Below, one piece after another: positions 46,284 through 54,953 of a DNA stretch of 58,981 bases. Origin of the DNA: CAYPTY01 sp965659005 (lineage in GTDB: Bacteria; Bacteroidota; Rhodothermia; Balneolales; Balneolaceae); contig CBFHVG010000013.1 in NCBI GenBank assembly GCA_965659005.1, positions 1 to 58,981 of the forward strand, in the 5' to 3' direction. Made by a program: the position numbers and the translations under genes. Position 1 is the first letter of the stretch, and each line of letters begins with the position of its first letter. The notes below the pieces were generated by a model. That model searched no databases. It was not told the origin of the DNA and saw nothing but the letters and a program-made list of their open reading frames with translations.

Positions 46284-46970
46284 TTATACATAGCTTGATA
46301 GCAGCACTATAGCCGCAGTCTCAGCACGAAGACGTTTTGGCCCCAGAGAAACCATAGTGGCATTAGCTTCAACAGCGGTATTCACTTCTTCATCAGAAAA
46401 ACCACCTTCAGGGCCTACTAAAAGTAATATCTGATCCTTAGTATTAGTTATTGGATCAGTTGCTTTATCAGCAATTTGATGAGCCATTATAATTTCGGCT
46501 GACCCATAATGATTTAAGCATTCTTCAAAGGATGAGAACACTTCTAATTTTGGTAGATGAAAACGCAGGCTTTGCTTCATCGCACTTTTAGCAATCATCT
46601 CGAGACGATCTTTTTTAAAAGGTGCCTTTTCTGCATATCGAGTATTAATAAGAGCAATTCTGTGCGCTCCCACTTCAACAGCTTTTTCTATAGCAAATTC
46701 TAGCCTGTCCCTCTTCTTAATAAAACCTATTCCAAGTATAATTTCCGGTCTTGGTAAGTCTTCATAATTCTGATTTCTGATTTCAGCATATAGAGAATCT
46801 CTTTCTATTCTGATTACAGAACCAATAAAGTGATGTCCATTTCCATCTGTGGCACGGATTTCATCACCAACTCTCATTCGCAAAACCTTGGATGCATGCC
46901 TGGCCTCCTGTCCGGTTAACCTAAAACCGGATTCTTGGAGATCCCCCTCATTAATAAAAAATAGATTCAT
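46284..46970 (-). CDS. rsmE: 16S rRNA (uracil1498-N3)-methyltransferase RsmE
   Basis: 228 residues. N-terminal PUA-like portion (ARHASKVLRMRVGDEI) and C-terminal SPOUT knot methylase with GIGFIKKRDRLEFAIEKAVE, ILLVGPEGGFSDEEV and SLGPKRLRAETAAIV. Methylates U1498 of 16S rRNA with SAM. It overlaps the Bfd-like gene by ATGA, placing it last in a dcd-bfd-rsmE string. Confidence 0.95.
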   Translation of the reverse strand: MNLFFINEGDLQESGFRLTGQEARHASKVLRMRVGDEIRATDGNGHHFIGSVIRIERDSLYAEIRNQNYEDLPRPEIILGIGFIKKRDRLEFAIEKAVEVGAHRIALINTRYAEKAPFKKDRLEMIAKSAMKQSLRFHLPKLEVFSSFEECLNHYGSAEIIMAHQIADKATDPITNTKDQILLLVGPEGGFSDEEVNTAVEANATMVSLGPKRLRAETAAIVLLSSYV

Positions 46971-47191
46971 CCTACGTTTTTTCGTCCGTAGTAAGCCCCG
47001 GGTTTAAAAGCAGTTTCCCCGGTTTCAAACATTAACTCTACATAAGGTTTGCACATTTGACACGAGTTGGAACAGTAGCTCAACGCTTGCAACTCTTCTA
47101 CTTTATTTATGCCTTCATTTGACGCAAATTCTTTAATCTCTTCAAATGATTTTTTGTGACAAATGCATCGGCTAACTAAAAATTCACTCAT
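46967..47191 (-). CDS. Small Bfd-like [2Fe-2S]-binding protein
   Basis: 74 residues. CIC near residue 9 and CSNSCQMC near residue 40 give the Cys-x-Cys...Cys-x3-Cys-x2-Cys pattern of BFD-like [2Fe-2S] domains, within a helical frame (KKSFEEIKEFASNEGINKVE). Stand-alone Bfd proteins donate electrons to bacterioferritin to release iron, but no ferritin gene is present here. It overlaps both neighbours by 4 bp (ATGA), so expression is tightly tied to dcd and rsmE. Five cysteines give some latitude in cluster ligation. Confidence 0.78.
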   Translation of the reverse strand: MSEFLVSRCICHKKSFEEIKEFASNEGINKVEELQALSYCSNSCQMCKPYVELMFETGETAFKPGAYYGRKNVG

Positions 47192-48399
47192 ACCTGACGA
47201 AAATGTTTACCTAGTTTAAGACCTTGCCCTTGATAGTTGCTGCTTATATCAGCACCGTAAATAAATTCAGGAATTTCAGTATTAGGTTCAAATTGCATAC
47301 TGAATAAAGTTTGGCCGTCTTCAATAAGAAAAGGTACATCATGTGATCTTACTTCTAAGACTGCTCTTGCCCCGCCATCTTGAGCAGATCCTCCAAAACC
47401 ACTATCAAAGAACCCGGCATAATGAGTTCTCAATTCGCCAGAGCCTGTATCATAAGCCATCATTTCGCAAGCAAGTTGCCCGGGAATTCGAATTCTTTCC
47501 TTAGATGCGAAAATATAAAAAGCTTCCGGCTCCAGTATGATATGATCATCCTTTCGAGCATAAATCGGTTCCCAGAATTCACTTGCACTATAATGGTCAA
47601 TCTTATTCAAATCTATAAGATCACTGTGTTTTCTAGCTTTATAACCTACAATTTCATTTTCGGCACCGTGCAGATCCACACTCATAAACAAACCTGAATT
47701 TACTTTGAGTTCATCTAATGTGAATGCATCACCATTTTCTTTAAATAAGAGTGGATCCTGACTATGTATGCGGAAAAGATCCTGATCGTTTAATGGCACA
47801 AAGCCATGTCTGATTCTAAGCTGATTTAGTCGCTGTCCGGTCTGTACCCTAACAGAAAATGACTTAGGAACAACTTCAAGATATAATCGACCTTTGTATC
47901 CTGGAACAACCTCTTCAAATCGGTGTGAGTAATCAGTGATTACTCGGGTGAATATATCTAATCTTCCAGTTGAGCTTTTCGGATTAGCTTTGGCTGAAAG
48001 ATTTTCTTCAGAGAATAGCTGAATCAGATCGCCATTATTATTATTTAATGCTCCCTTTTGATTCGAATAGTGACTATTTGGGAGGTATAAGCTTTCCAGA
48101 AGTGGAATGATGTAAACTCCATTCTGTTCTAGGACAGCTCCGTCTTTAATCGAAAATGAATACTGCTTGAGTTTATCAATTTTGTTCTGAACTGTCTCAT
48201 TCTCAGGCAAAAAAGAACTTCTAACTCTATAGGCGGTTTCACCCAGTCTGAGATCAATGGAATTTGGCTGAAATTGATCATCCAAAATGGGATAATCTGA
48301 GGATGAAGAAATCACACCGGCATCTCTCAATACCTTTAGTCGCTGTACTGACAGAACACCTTTTGTTCTTAATTGGATTTCTTGTGCTTTCACTCCCAT
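47188..48399 (-). CDS. dcd: Two-domain 2'-deoxycytidine 5'-triphosphate deaminase
   Basis: 403 residues, about twice the length of classical Dcd, and built as a tandem of dUTPase/Dcd-like folds. The N-half shows FQPNSIDLRLGETAYRV and NPKSSTGRLDIFTRV. The C-half shows IYIFASKERIRIPGQLACEM-like residues and THYAGFFDSGFGG, matching the second trimer motif. It belongs to the long form (PF06559-like) common in alphaproteobacteria and some Bacteroidota. It deaminates dCTP to dUTP for thymidylate synthesis. Confidence 0.9.
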   Translation of the reverse strand: MGVKAQEIQLRTKGVLSVQRLKVLRDAGVISSSSDYPILDDQFQPNSIDLRLGETAYRVRSSFLPENETVQNKIDKLKQYSFSIKDGAVLEQNGVYIIPLLESLYLPNSHYSNQKGALNNNNGDLIQLFSEENLSAKANPKSSTGRLDIFTRVITDYSHRFEEVVPGYKGRLYLEVVPKSFSVRVQTGQRLNQLRIRHGFVPLNDQDLFRIHSQDPLLFKENGDAFTLDELKVNSGLFMSVDLHGAENEIVGYKARKHSDLIDLNKIDHYSASEFWEPIYARKDDHIILEPEAFYIFASKERIRIPGQLACEMMAYDTGSGELRTHYAGFFDSGFGGSAQDGGARAVLEVRSHDVPFLIEDGQTLFSMQFEPNTEIPEFIYGADISSNYQGQGLKLGKHFRQV

Positions 48400-48452
48400 A
48401 AACTATGCTAAATTTTTGACGTGAAGATAATGAATCTTAGAATAGAGCCAAG

Positions 48453-48917
48453 CTATTTAAGTTCAGCACCCGCCATCTCATGAATTTTTTCCCATTCAGC
48501 TTCCGATACCGGTGAAATTGAAAGTCTTCCCTGCTTAAACAATACCATTTCTTCCAGCTCAGGTTCAGCTTTAAGCATATCTCTTGTTACCGGGTTTTCG
48601 AACTTTTGAATGAATTTGACATCCCTGAGCCCCCATTTAGGATCTGATTCACTACTCTTTGGATCAAAGTACTTAGCATCCGGATCGAACTGGGTTGGAT
48701 CAGGTTTATATTCACTCACAATCTCCATCGTTCCAACTATAGCAATTGGCTTCGCATTAGAGTGATAAAAGAAGGCTTTATCGCCTATATCCATACCATC
48801 TCTTAAATGGATGCGGGCTGAGTAGTTTCGGATTCCGTCCCAGGGTTCAATGTTATCCTTTTTGAGGTTATCGATGCTGTAAGCATCGGGTTCAGACTTC
48901 ATTAACCAGTAATTCAA
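48453..48917 (-). CDS. EVE domain-containing protein
   Basis: 154 residues. NYWLMKSEPDAYSIDNL, WDGIRNYSARIHLRDGM, GDKAFFYHSN, AIVGTMEIVSE and the closing SISPVSEAEWEKI are the EVE fold. The start is a TTG at 48917; it is favoured because the ATG at 48902 would remove the conserved YWL strand. EVE/PUA-like domains bind modified bases in RNA or DNA. It lies 15 bp after rfbB. Confidence 0.93.
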   Translation of the reverse strand: MNYWLMKSEPDAYSIDNLKKDNIEPWDGIRNYSARIHLRDGMDIGDKAFFYHSNAKPIAIVGTMEIVSEYKPDPTQFDPDAKYFDPKSSESDPKWGLRDVKFIQKFENPVTRDMLKAEPELEEMVLFKQGRLSISPVSEAEWEKIHEMAGAELK

Positions 48918-48932
48918 AATACTATCTTGTTT

Positions 48933-49946
48933 TTATGATTGTTTGATATCGTATCTATTCAAATACCAAGAAACAGTTTCAGTGAGTTTTTGTTCCAATT
49001 TACCCTCAGGTGCCCAACCCAGTTCTTCTCTGATCTTTGTAGCATCAATGGCATATCTAAAATCATGTCCTGGTCTGTCAGTCACAAAACTGATCAAATT
49101 TTTGTAGTCACCATCCGGTCCATCACCAACTAATTCATTTAGGATGTCGCAAAGCAACCTGACAAGATCAATATTCATCCACTCGTTGTTACCCCCAACA
49201 TTATAGGTCTGTCCTGATTTACCCTTATGGAATGCCAGGTCCAGAGCTTCACAATGATCGGTGACAAATAGCCAGTCTCTTATATTTTCACCCTTACCAT
49301 AAACCGGAATATTATTTCCGGAAACTGCAGTTCTGATAACTGTAGGAATCAGTTTTTCATCATGCTGATGTGGTCCATAATTATTACTGCAATTCGTTGT
49401 AACAACATTCATACCGTAGGTATGGAAATATGAACGAACAATCATATCGCTACCAGCCTTTGAAGCTGAATAAGGTGAGTTTGGTGCATAAGGAGTAGTT
49501 TCTACGAATAAACCCTCGTCCCCTAATGTCCCATAAACCTCATCAGTTGAAACATGAAGAAAGCGGCTCTCTGCGAATGTTTCTTCATCCTCACCCCATA
49601 GCTGACGACACTCCTCAATTATGTTAAATGTCCCTACTACATTACTAAGAATAAATGGTTCAGGACCTTTGATAGAATTATCAACATGCGATTCAGCTGC
49701 AAGATGAAATACACCATCAGGTTTAAATTCCTGAACAATCTTGTTAACCGCAGCTCTGTCTGTTAAATCAACCTGAGCAAAATGATATCTATCAGAGTCT
49801 TCCAGTGGTTTCAGAAATTTTAAATCTGAAGCATAAGTCAGCTTATCCAGATTAAGGATATTGTAATTCGTGTACTTTTCATGTAGATGAAGGATCAGAT
49901 TAGAACCGATAAAACCAGCCCCACCCGTTACCATTATATTTTTCAT
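48933..49946 (-). CDS. rfbB: dTDP-glucose 4,6-dehydratase
   Basis: Second step of dTDP-L-rhamnose synthesis. 337 residues, extended SDR: NAD motif TGGAGFIGSN, ESHVDNSI, STDEVYGTLGDEG, catalytic YSASKAGSD and NCSNNYGPHQHDEKLIPTVI, then GENIRDWLFVTDHC. These are the canonical RmlB signatures. Last of four rfb genes in the order A-D-C-B. Confidence 0.97.
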   Translation of the reverse strand: MKNIMVTGGAGFIGSNLILHLHEKYTNYNILNLDKLTYASDLKFLKPLEDSDRYHFAQVDLTDRAAVNKIVQEFKPDGVFHLAAESHVDNSIKGPEPFILSNVVGTFNIIEECRQLWGEDEETFAESRFLHVSTDEVYGTLGDEGLFVETTPYAPNSPYSASKAGSDMIVRSYFHTYGMNVVTTNCSNNYGPHQHDEKLIPTVIRTAVSGNNIPVYGKGENIRDWLFVTDHCEALDLAFHKGKSGQTYNVGGNNEWMNIDLVRLLCDILNELVGDGPDGDYKNLISFVTDRPGHDFRYAIDATKIREELGWAPEGKLEQKLTETVSWYLNRYDIKQS

Positions 49947-49947
49947 G

Positions 49948-50496
49948 TTAGAATAATTCTTCTTTCTTTAAATCTGCAAATCGTTTGTTTTTTTTGTCTT
50001 TGTCTGATAGCACAGGGTGCTTCATTGGCCAATCGATACCTATATCTGGGTCATTCCAGATGATACCAACTTCACTATCTTTATTATAGTAATTGCTGCA
50101 TTTATAACTGATAATTGTTTCTTCAGCCATACATATAAATCCGTGAGCAAATCCTTTTGGAACAAATAGCTGAAAGTGATTCTGATCTGAGAGTTCTTTC
50201 ATTACATATTTTCCAAATGTTGGAGAATCCTGTCTCAAATCAACAGCTACATCCAGTATACTACCTTTAACACATGCTACTAATTTATCTTGAGCATATT
50301 CACCAGTTTGGTAATGTAGTCCTCTTAGTACACCCATAACTGATTTGGACATATTATCCTGAACAAATGTTACTTCTCTACTTATATCTGTGAACCATGA
50401 CTCTCTGTAGGTTTCCTTGAAAAAACCTCTGTCATCTCCAAATACACTTGGTTTGAAGAGAATAACATCATCTATCTCTGTTCTTATCCTTTCCAT
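49948..50496 (-). CDS. rfbC: dTDP-4-dehydrorhamnose 3,5-epimerase
   Basis: 182 residues from MERIRTEIDDVILFKPSVFG, starting at a TAATG overlap with rfbD. This gives the usual RmlC length; a longer frame to 50541 reads back into rfbD. Cupin motifs: GFFKETYRESWF, GVLRGLHYQTG, GSILDVAVDLRQDS, FVPKGFAHGFICM (catalytic His). 1 bp separates it from rfbB. Confidence 0.96.
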   Translation of the reverse strand: MERIRTEIDDVILFKPSVFGDDRGFFKETYRESWFTDISREVTFVQDNMSKSVMGVLRGLHYQTGEYAQDKLVACVKGSILDVAVDLRQDSPTFGKYVMKELSDQNHFQLFVPKGFAHGFICMAEETIISYKCSNYYNKDSEVGIIWNDPDIGIDWPMKHPVLSDKDKKNKRFADLKKEELF

Positions 50497-51359
50497 TAGA
50501 TTGCTAATTCGTCTATTAATTGCCTGAGACCATCTTTCCAATCGGGAATACGAATCTCATTCAATGATTTAATTTTATCTGTATTTAATTTCGAAAATTT
50601 TGGCCTAATAGCCCTGGTTACATATTCCTCTGAAGGTACACCTTCGATTTTTGTTTCAACCGAAGCCATTGATAGTGCTTCCCTTGCCAGATCATACCAG
50701 GTAATTAAGCCATCTGAAGTATAATTGAATATTCCATTCACTTCTTCCTGAATCATCCGAATTGTATTCCTTACTAAATCACTGGTAAAAGTAGGACTCC
50801 CCCATTGATCATTCACAACCCTTAAATCCGTACCCTTTATGCCTAAATCGATCATAGTCTTAACAAAGTTCTTTCCATATTTACCGCATAACCAGGATAC
50901 CCTTAGAATGATGTGATCACATCCTGATGCAAGAATTTCGTTTTCACCAAGAAGTTTACTTTCGCCATATGCATTTAAAGGATCTTTTCGATGGTCCTCC
51001 TTATAACCTTTGGCATGATGAAATCGATCATCTTCCATACCAGGATACACATAATCCGTAGAAAAATGTATGAGCTTAGTATTATACTTTTTACAAGCTC
51101 TGGCCAGATTGCGTACGGCAATATGATTGATTTTAAATGCAGTAAACTGGTCATCCTCAGCTTTATCCACTTGAGTGAATGCAGCACAATTAATAATCAC
51201 AGACGGACGCTGGTAAGCAATTTCTTCATCCAGTTTCACAGCATCTGTGATATCTAATGCAGAAGATGAATATGCTTTAAAATCCATGTGCTTTTGCTGG
51301 AGGTAATCGCAAAACTCTCTCCCAAGCTGACCGGATGCACCAAGTACAAGAAATCGCAT
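50496..51359 (-). CDS. rfbD: dTDP-4-dehydrorhamnose reductase
   Basis: Final step of dTDP-L-rhamnose synthesis. 287 residues: NADP motif LGASGQLGREF, VDKAEDD, HFSTDYVYPG, catalytic NAYGESKLLGE and ILRVSWLCGKYGKNFVKTM, all RmlD hallmarks. It starts in a TAATG overlap with rfbA, suggesting translational coupling. Confidence 0.96.
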   Translation of the reverse strand: MRFLVLGASGQLGREFCDYLQQKHMDFKAYSSSALDITDAVKLDEEIAYQRPSVIINCAAFTQVDKAEDDQFTAFKINHIAVRNLARACKKYNTKLIHFSTDYVYPGMEDDRFHHAKGYKEDHRKDPLNAYGESKLLGENEILASGCDHIILRVSWLCGKYGKNFVKTMIDLGIKGTDLRVVNDQWGSPTFTSDLVRNTIRMIQEEVNGIFNYTSDGLITWYDLAREALSMASVETKIEGVPSEEYVTRAIRPKFSKLNTDKIKSLNEIRIPDWKDGLRQLIDELAI

Positions 51360-52063
51360 TATTCTCCGCGTACTAAATCGTTTGCATGTTTATATGACTC
51401 ATGAGTACCGGCATCTGTCCACCAGCCTTTTAGCTCAGAAAATCTCATTTTACCTTGCTCAATGTAGTAGTTGTTCACATCTGTGATCTCAAGCTCACCT
51501 CTACCAGAAGGTTTAAGTGTTTTGATACATTCGAAAACAGACGAATCATAGAAGTAGATACCAGTTACCGCATAATTTGATTTAGGGTTTTCAGGTTTCT
51601 CTTCAATAGAAACAATTTTATCACCTGATACTTCTGCAACCCCGTAGCGTTGTGGATCGTGAACTTCCTGAATTAAAATTTGAGCACCTTCATCCGGATA
51701 ATTATCTGTGGCATCCTTTAAAGATGCTTCAAAAATATTATCGCCCAGAATTACAGCCATGCTATCATCTCCTACAAAGTTCTCGGCAAGGCCTAATGCC
51801 TGAGCAATACCTCCGGCTTCGTCCTGAACCTTATAAGTAAAACGACATCCAAAATCTTTCCCTGATCCGAGTAGGTTAACCACGTCTCCCATGTGGTCTG
51901 TACCTGTAACGATCAGTATTTCCTCGATACCAGCTCCAATTAGTTTCTCAATTGGATAGTAGATCATCGGTTTGTCACCAATCGGTAATAAGTGTTTATT
52001 TGTTACTTTTGTCAGGGGGAAAAGTCTTGAACCTGTCCCACCTGCTAATACAATGCCTTTCAT
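51359..52063 (-). CDS. rfbA: Glucose-1-phosphate thymidylyltransferase (short form)
   Basis: 234 residues. LAGGTGSRLFPLTKVTNKHL, GDKPMIYYPIEKL, VILGDNIFEASL, VSIEEKPENPKSNYAVTGIY and LEITDVNNYYIEQG. It shows the catalytic core but is shorter than the roughly 290-residue E. coli RmlA, missing the C-terminal allosteric region, and belongs to the short monomer-type group. It activates glucose-1-phosphate as dTDP-glucose and is the first gene of the rfb operon. Confidence 0.95.
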   Translation of the reverse strand: MKGIVLAGGTGSRLFPLTKVTNKHLLPIGDKPMIYYPIEKLIGAGIEEILIVTGTDHMGDVVNLLGSGKDFGCRFTYKVQDEAGGIAQALGLAENFVGDDSMAVILGDNIFEASLKDATDNYPDEGAQILIQEVHDPQRYGVAEVSGDKIVSIEEKPENPKSNYAVTGIYFYDSSVFECIKTLKPSGRGELEITDVNNYYIEQGKMRFSELKGWWTDAGTHESYKHANDLVRGE

Positions 52064-52108
52064 AAGCTTAATTTTTGTTAGAATATATGTTGAATTAAAT
52101 CTTTACAC

Positions 52109-52116
52109 CAAAGATA
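52109..52116 (-). promoter_or_regulatory. Candidate Bacteroidota-type -7 box for the rfb operon
   Basis: On the minus strand TATCTTTG fits TAnnTTTG and lies about 45 bp upstream of the rfbA ATG in a 249-bp AT-rich region that holds no gene. The -33 element is not obvious. Confidence 0.4.
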
Positions 52117-52312
52117 GCTTCCTTTGATTGTAGATTATTTGAAATTCGATCAATTCACTTCCATTCCTGACGAAATTCCCTTTTTAACAGATGAAAATTA
52201 TGCTCAATAATTAGCGTGAACCTTTGATTAGAATGGGTTAATATGCACACATCATCTTCAGAACATCACTAAATTAACCAGTTAGAGTTATCAGTTCTCT
52301 AAACTTGGACCT

Positions 52313-52631
52313 ATGACTGGCTATAAATACATATTTAAATTTCTTCTATCGCTTGCATTGGTATGTGTTTTCAGTATAGACGCATTCTCTCAGCAGGTAG
52401 CTGCTGCAACTGGTGGTGAAGCCATATCAGCAGATAATTTTACTTCGGGAGCTTACACGCCTTTAACTGGCCCAGTCATAACAGAGCTTGCCCCAGGACA
52501 AATTTCATTGGGTAGTATTGCTTTTCTGGCACCAACTGGCTTTGAATGGAAGTAATCCTCTTAGATTAGATAAAACGGGTGTTTACGAAAGTTCGAAAAA
52601 TGGAATCAATTATACATTGAACGACCGGTAA
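52313..52631 (+). pseudogene. Remnant of a secreted surface-protein gene (frameshifted / internally deleted)
   Basis: An intact start encodes a signal peptide (FKFLLSLALVCVFSIDAFSQ) and the first part of a repeat-type surface domain (GEAISADNFTSGAYTPLTGP, then AFLAPTGFEW), a pattern that normally opens very long secreted proteins. It stops at 52555 after only 80 residues. A +1 shift at about 52548 restores a frame reading GSNPLRLDKTGVYESSKNG to a TAA at 52629. This looks like a large gene reduced to its ends, with loss of reading frame. An 80-residue secreted peptide is the alternative. Confidence 0.6.
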
Positions 52632-52654
52632 GCAAATAACACATCCTTCCTATT

Positions 52655-53935
52655 CTAAAGAAGCATTTCCAGTGGATTCTGGAGTAGATTTCTGAAGGTA
52701 TTCAGGAATTGTGCAGCAGAAGCCCCATCAACCACTCTGTGGTCACTTGAAAGAGTCACTTTCATTCTGTGTCCAACTACGATCTCACCATTCTCTACAA
52801 CTGGAATTTCTCTAATGGATCCAACGGCCATGATACATGCATTTGGTGGATTTATAATAGCTGTGAATTCTTCAATACCAAACATGCCCAGATTTGAAAT
52901 GGTAAAGGTTGATCCTTCCATCTGTTCTGGTTGAAGTCTTTTCACTTTAGCAAGTCCGGCAAGTTCCTTTGTTTCAGCTGAAATATGAGCTAAACCTTTT
53001 TTATCGGCATGCTTGATTACAGGAGTTAGAAGGCCATCATCGATCGCAACAGCCACAGCCACGTGAACATCACCATGATGAAGAATTACATCATCCATCC
53101 AGCTTGAATTAATTGCTTGATGGCGTGTTAGAGCAACCGCAGCAGCTTTAACCACAATATCATTGAAACTAATCTTAACGTCCGGATTTACATCATTCAA
53201 CGCCTTTCTGGCAGCCATTGCCGCTTTCATATCGATATCAATCGTTTCGTAGAAATGCGGGTTGGTAAATTTGCTTTCAGCTAATCGTTTGGCAATTACT
53301 TTTCTCATCTGAGAAACTTTAACCTCTTCTGAAGCAAGTGAATCAAAGCTTAACACAGGGACATTAGCAGAAGCTGCTGTTGTATCTACTGAAGATGATC
53401 CAGCTTCTGCACCTTCCACGTCTCTTTTAACAATCCTCCCTTCAGGTCCTGATCCTTTTACGTTACCAAGATCCAAGCCCTTATCAGCGGCAATTTTACG
53501 AGCTAATGGAGATGCTTTTATTCTACCATCATCAGTAGGTGATGCAGAACCATTTGTTGCCTCTTTTTGAAGATCACCAAATACAGGATCGAATGATTCT
53601 GTAGATTCTGATTCTGATGCTTCTTTCTTTTCTTCGACTTTTACCGGCGCTTCAGATGACGAACCTGACTCAGCTAAAATCGCTGAAATATCTTCACCTG
53701 GCTCACCTATTACAGCCATTAGACCACCCAAGGGTACACTTTCACCATCACCAGCTAAAATTTTCAAAATGGTACCACCGTCAAATACTTCCACATCCAT
53801 AGTAGCTTTGTCGGTATCCACTTCAGCAATAATATCGCCTGCTTCTACTTTATCACCTTCACTTACATTCCACTTCGAAATAACACCTTCTTCCATTGTG
53901 TCACTAAGCTTCGGCATTTCAATTTTGATGGCCAT
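52655..53935 (-). CDS. pdhC: Pyruvate dehydrogenase E2, dihydrolipoamide acetyltransferase
   Basis: 426 residues. One lipoyl domain (MPKLSDTMEEGVISKWNVSE with the lipoylated Lys in DTDKATMDVEV), an acidic/Ala-rich linker, an E3/E1-binding domain at about 140-175 (IKASPLARKIAADKGLDLGN, GPEGRIVKRDVE) and a catalytic 2-oxoacid acyltransferase domain with SSDHRVVDGASAAQFLNTF (active His and Asp). It transfers acetyl groups to CoA. Follows the E1 beta gene by 21 bp. The E3 gene is not in the window. Confidence 0.96.
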   Translation of the reverse strand: MAIKIEMPKLSDTMEEGVISKWNVSEGDKVEAGDIIAEVDTDKATMDVEVFDGGTILKILAGDGESVPLGGLMAVIGEPGEDISAILAESGSSSEAPVKVEEKKEASESESTESFDPVFGDLQKEATNGSASPTDDGRIKASPLARKIAADKGLDLGNVKGSGPEGRIVKRDVEGAEAGSSSVDTTAASANVPVLSFDSLASEEVKVSQMRKVIAKRLAESKFTNPHFYETIDIDMKAAMAARKALNDVNPDVKISFNDIVVKAAAVALTRHQAINSSWMDDVILHHGDVHVAVAVAIDDGLLTPVIKHADKKGLAHISAETKELAGLAKVKRLQPEQMEGSTFTISNLGMFGIEEFTAIINPPNACIMAVGSIREIPVVENGEIVVGHRMKVTLSSDHRVVDGASAAQFLNTFRNLLQNPLEMLL

Positions 53936-53956
53936 AATCTTCCGGGTCTTTAATAA

Positions 53957-54940
53957 TTAATTCTTGTAAGCAACTTGTTTAACAGCATCAACTACCTGTT
54001 GAGCGCTTGGGAACCAAGCATCAAAAAGGTTTTTAGCGAAAGGAGCACTAACATCTGGAAGACAAACTCTTTGTACAGGAGCATCCAGATAATCAAAAGC
54101 TTCTCTTTGTAACAGGAAACCAATTTCAGAGGCAAAACCACCAAATGGATGTGCTTCATCAACAACTACACATCTATTGGTCTTTTTAATAGACTCAATG
54201 ATTAGCGGTAAATCCAATGGTTTAACTGTTCTTGGATCAATGATCTCAATTGATATACCGTCCTTCTCTAGGTGTTTTGCAGCTTCTGTAGCAACGTGAT
54301 ACATCTTACCGTGAGCTACAACTGTTACATCAGTTCCTTCTCGCTTAATTTTTCCTTTTCCAATTGGAATGATGTAATCCTCCTCATCAGAGACCTCGCC
54401 CTTTAATCCGTACATTTGCTCAGATTCCATAAAGAGTACAGTGTTATTATCTCTAATTGCCGATTTCATCAATCCTTTCGCATCACCTGGTTCTGAAGGA
54501 TAAATTACCTTGATACCAGGAAAGTGAGCGTACATTGAGTCAAAAGCTACTGAGTGAGTGGCGCCTAATTGACCTGCAGAGGCATTAGGACCTCTGAATA
54601 CAATTGGAACGTCTACTTGTCCACCGGTCATGTATTTTACCTTAGAAGCATGATTTATTATCTGATCAGCTGCTAATACGGCAAAATTGAATGTCATAAA
54701 CTCAACAATTGGTCTTAAGCCATTCATTGCTGCACCAACTCCAATACCCGCAAAACCGAGTTCAGAGATTGGAGTATCAATCACTCTTTTGAAACCGTAT
54801 TTATCAAGCAGGCCTTCAGTAACTTTATAAGCTCCGTTATACTCGGCTACTTCCTCACCCATGATGAATACGCGTTCATCTAGTGCCATTTCTTCATCGA
54901 TGGCATGGTTAATTGCTTCTCTAAATTGTAGTACTGCCAT
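53957..54940 (-). CDS. pdhB: Pyruvate dehydrogenase E1 component, beta subunit
   Basis: 327 residues: REAINHAIDEEMALDERVFI, DTPISELGFAGIGVGAAMNG, GRPIVEFMTFNF-like RPIVEFMTFNF, VFRGPNASAGQLGATHS and the C-terminal DEAHPFGGFASEIG. The E1 beta chain supplies half of the thiamine-diphosphate site and the E2 contact. Spacing of 13 bp after pdhA. Confidence 0.96.
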   Translation of the reverse strand: MAVLQFREAINHAIDEEMALDERVFIMGEEVAEYNGAYKVTEGLLDKYGFKRVIDTPISELGFAGIGVGAAMNGLRPIVEFMTFNFAVLAADQIINHASKVKYMTGGQVDVPIVFRGPNASAGQLGATHSVAFDSMYAHFPGIKVIYPSEPGDAKGLMKSAIRDNNTVLFMESEQMYGLKGEVSDEEDYIIPIGKGKIKREGTDVTVVAHGKMYHVATEAAKHLEKDGISIEIIDPRTVKPLDLPLIIESIKKTNRCVVVDEAHPFGGFASEIGFLLQREAFDYLDAPVQRVCLPDVSAPFAKNLFDAWFPSAQQVVDAVKQVAYKN

Positions 54941-54953
54941 TTTTTAAAATCTT

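Noticed and set aside
50497..50541. Longer rfbC start at 50541
   Set aside because: It reads into the rfbD coding sequence; TAATG at 50496 gives the normal RmlC length.
52064..52312. Possible small RNA or riboswitch in the 249-bp gap before rfbA
   Set aside because: No convincing stem-loop series or terminator was found; only a promoter-like box is supportable.
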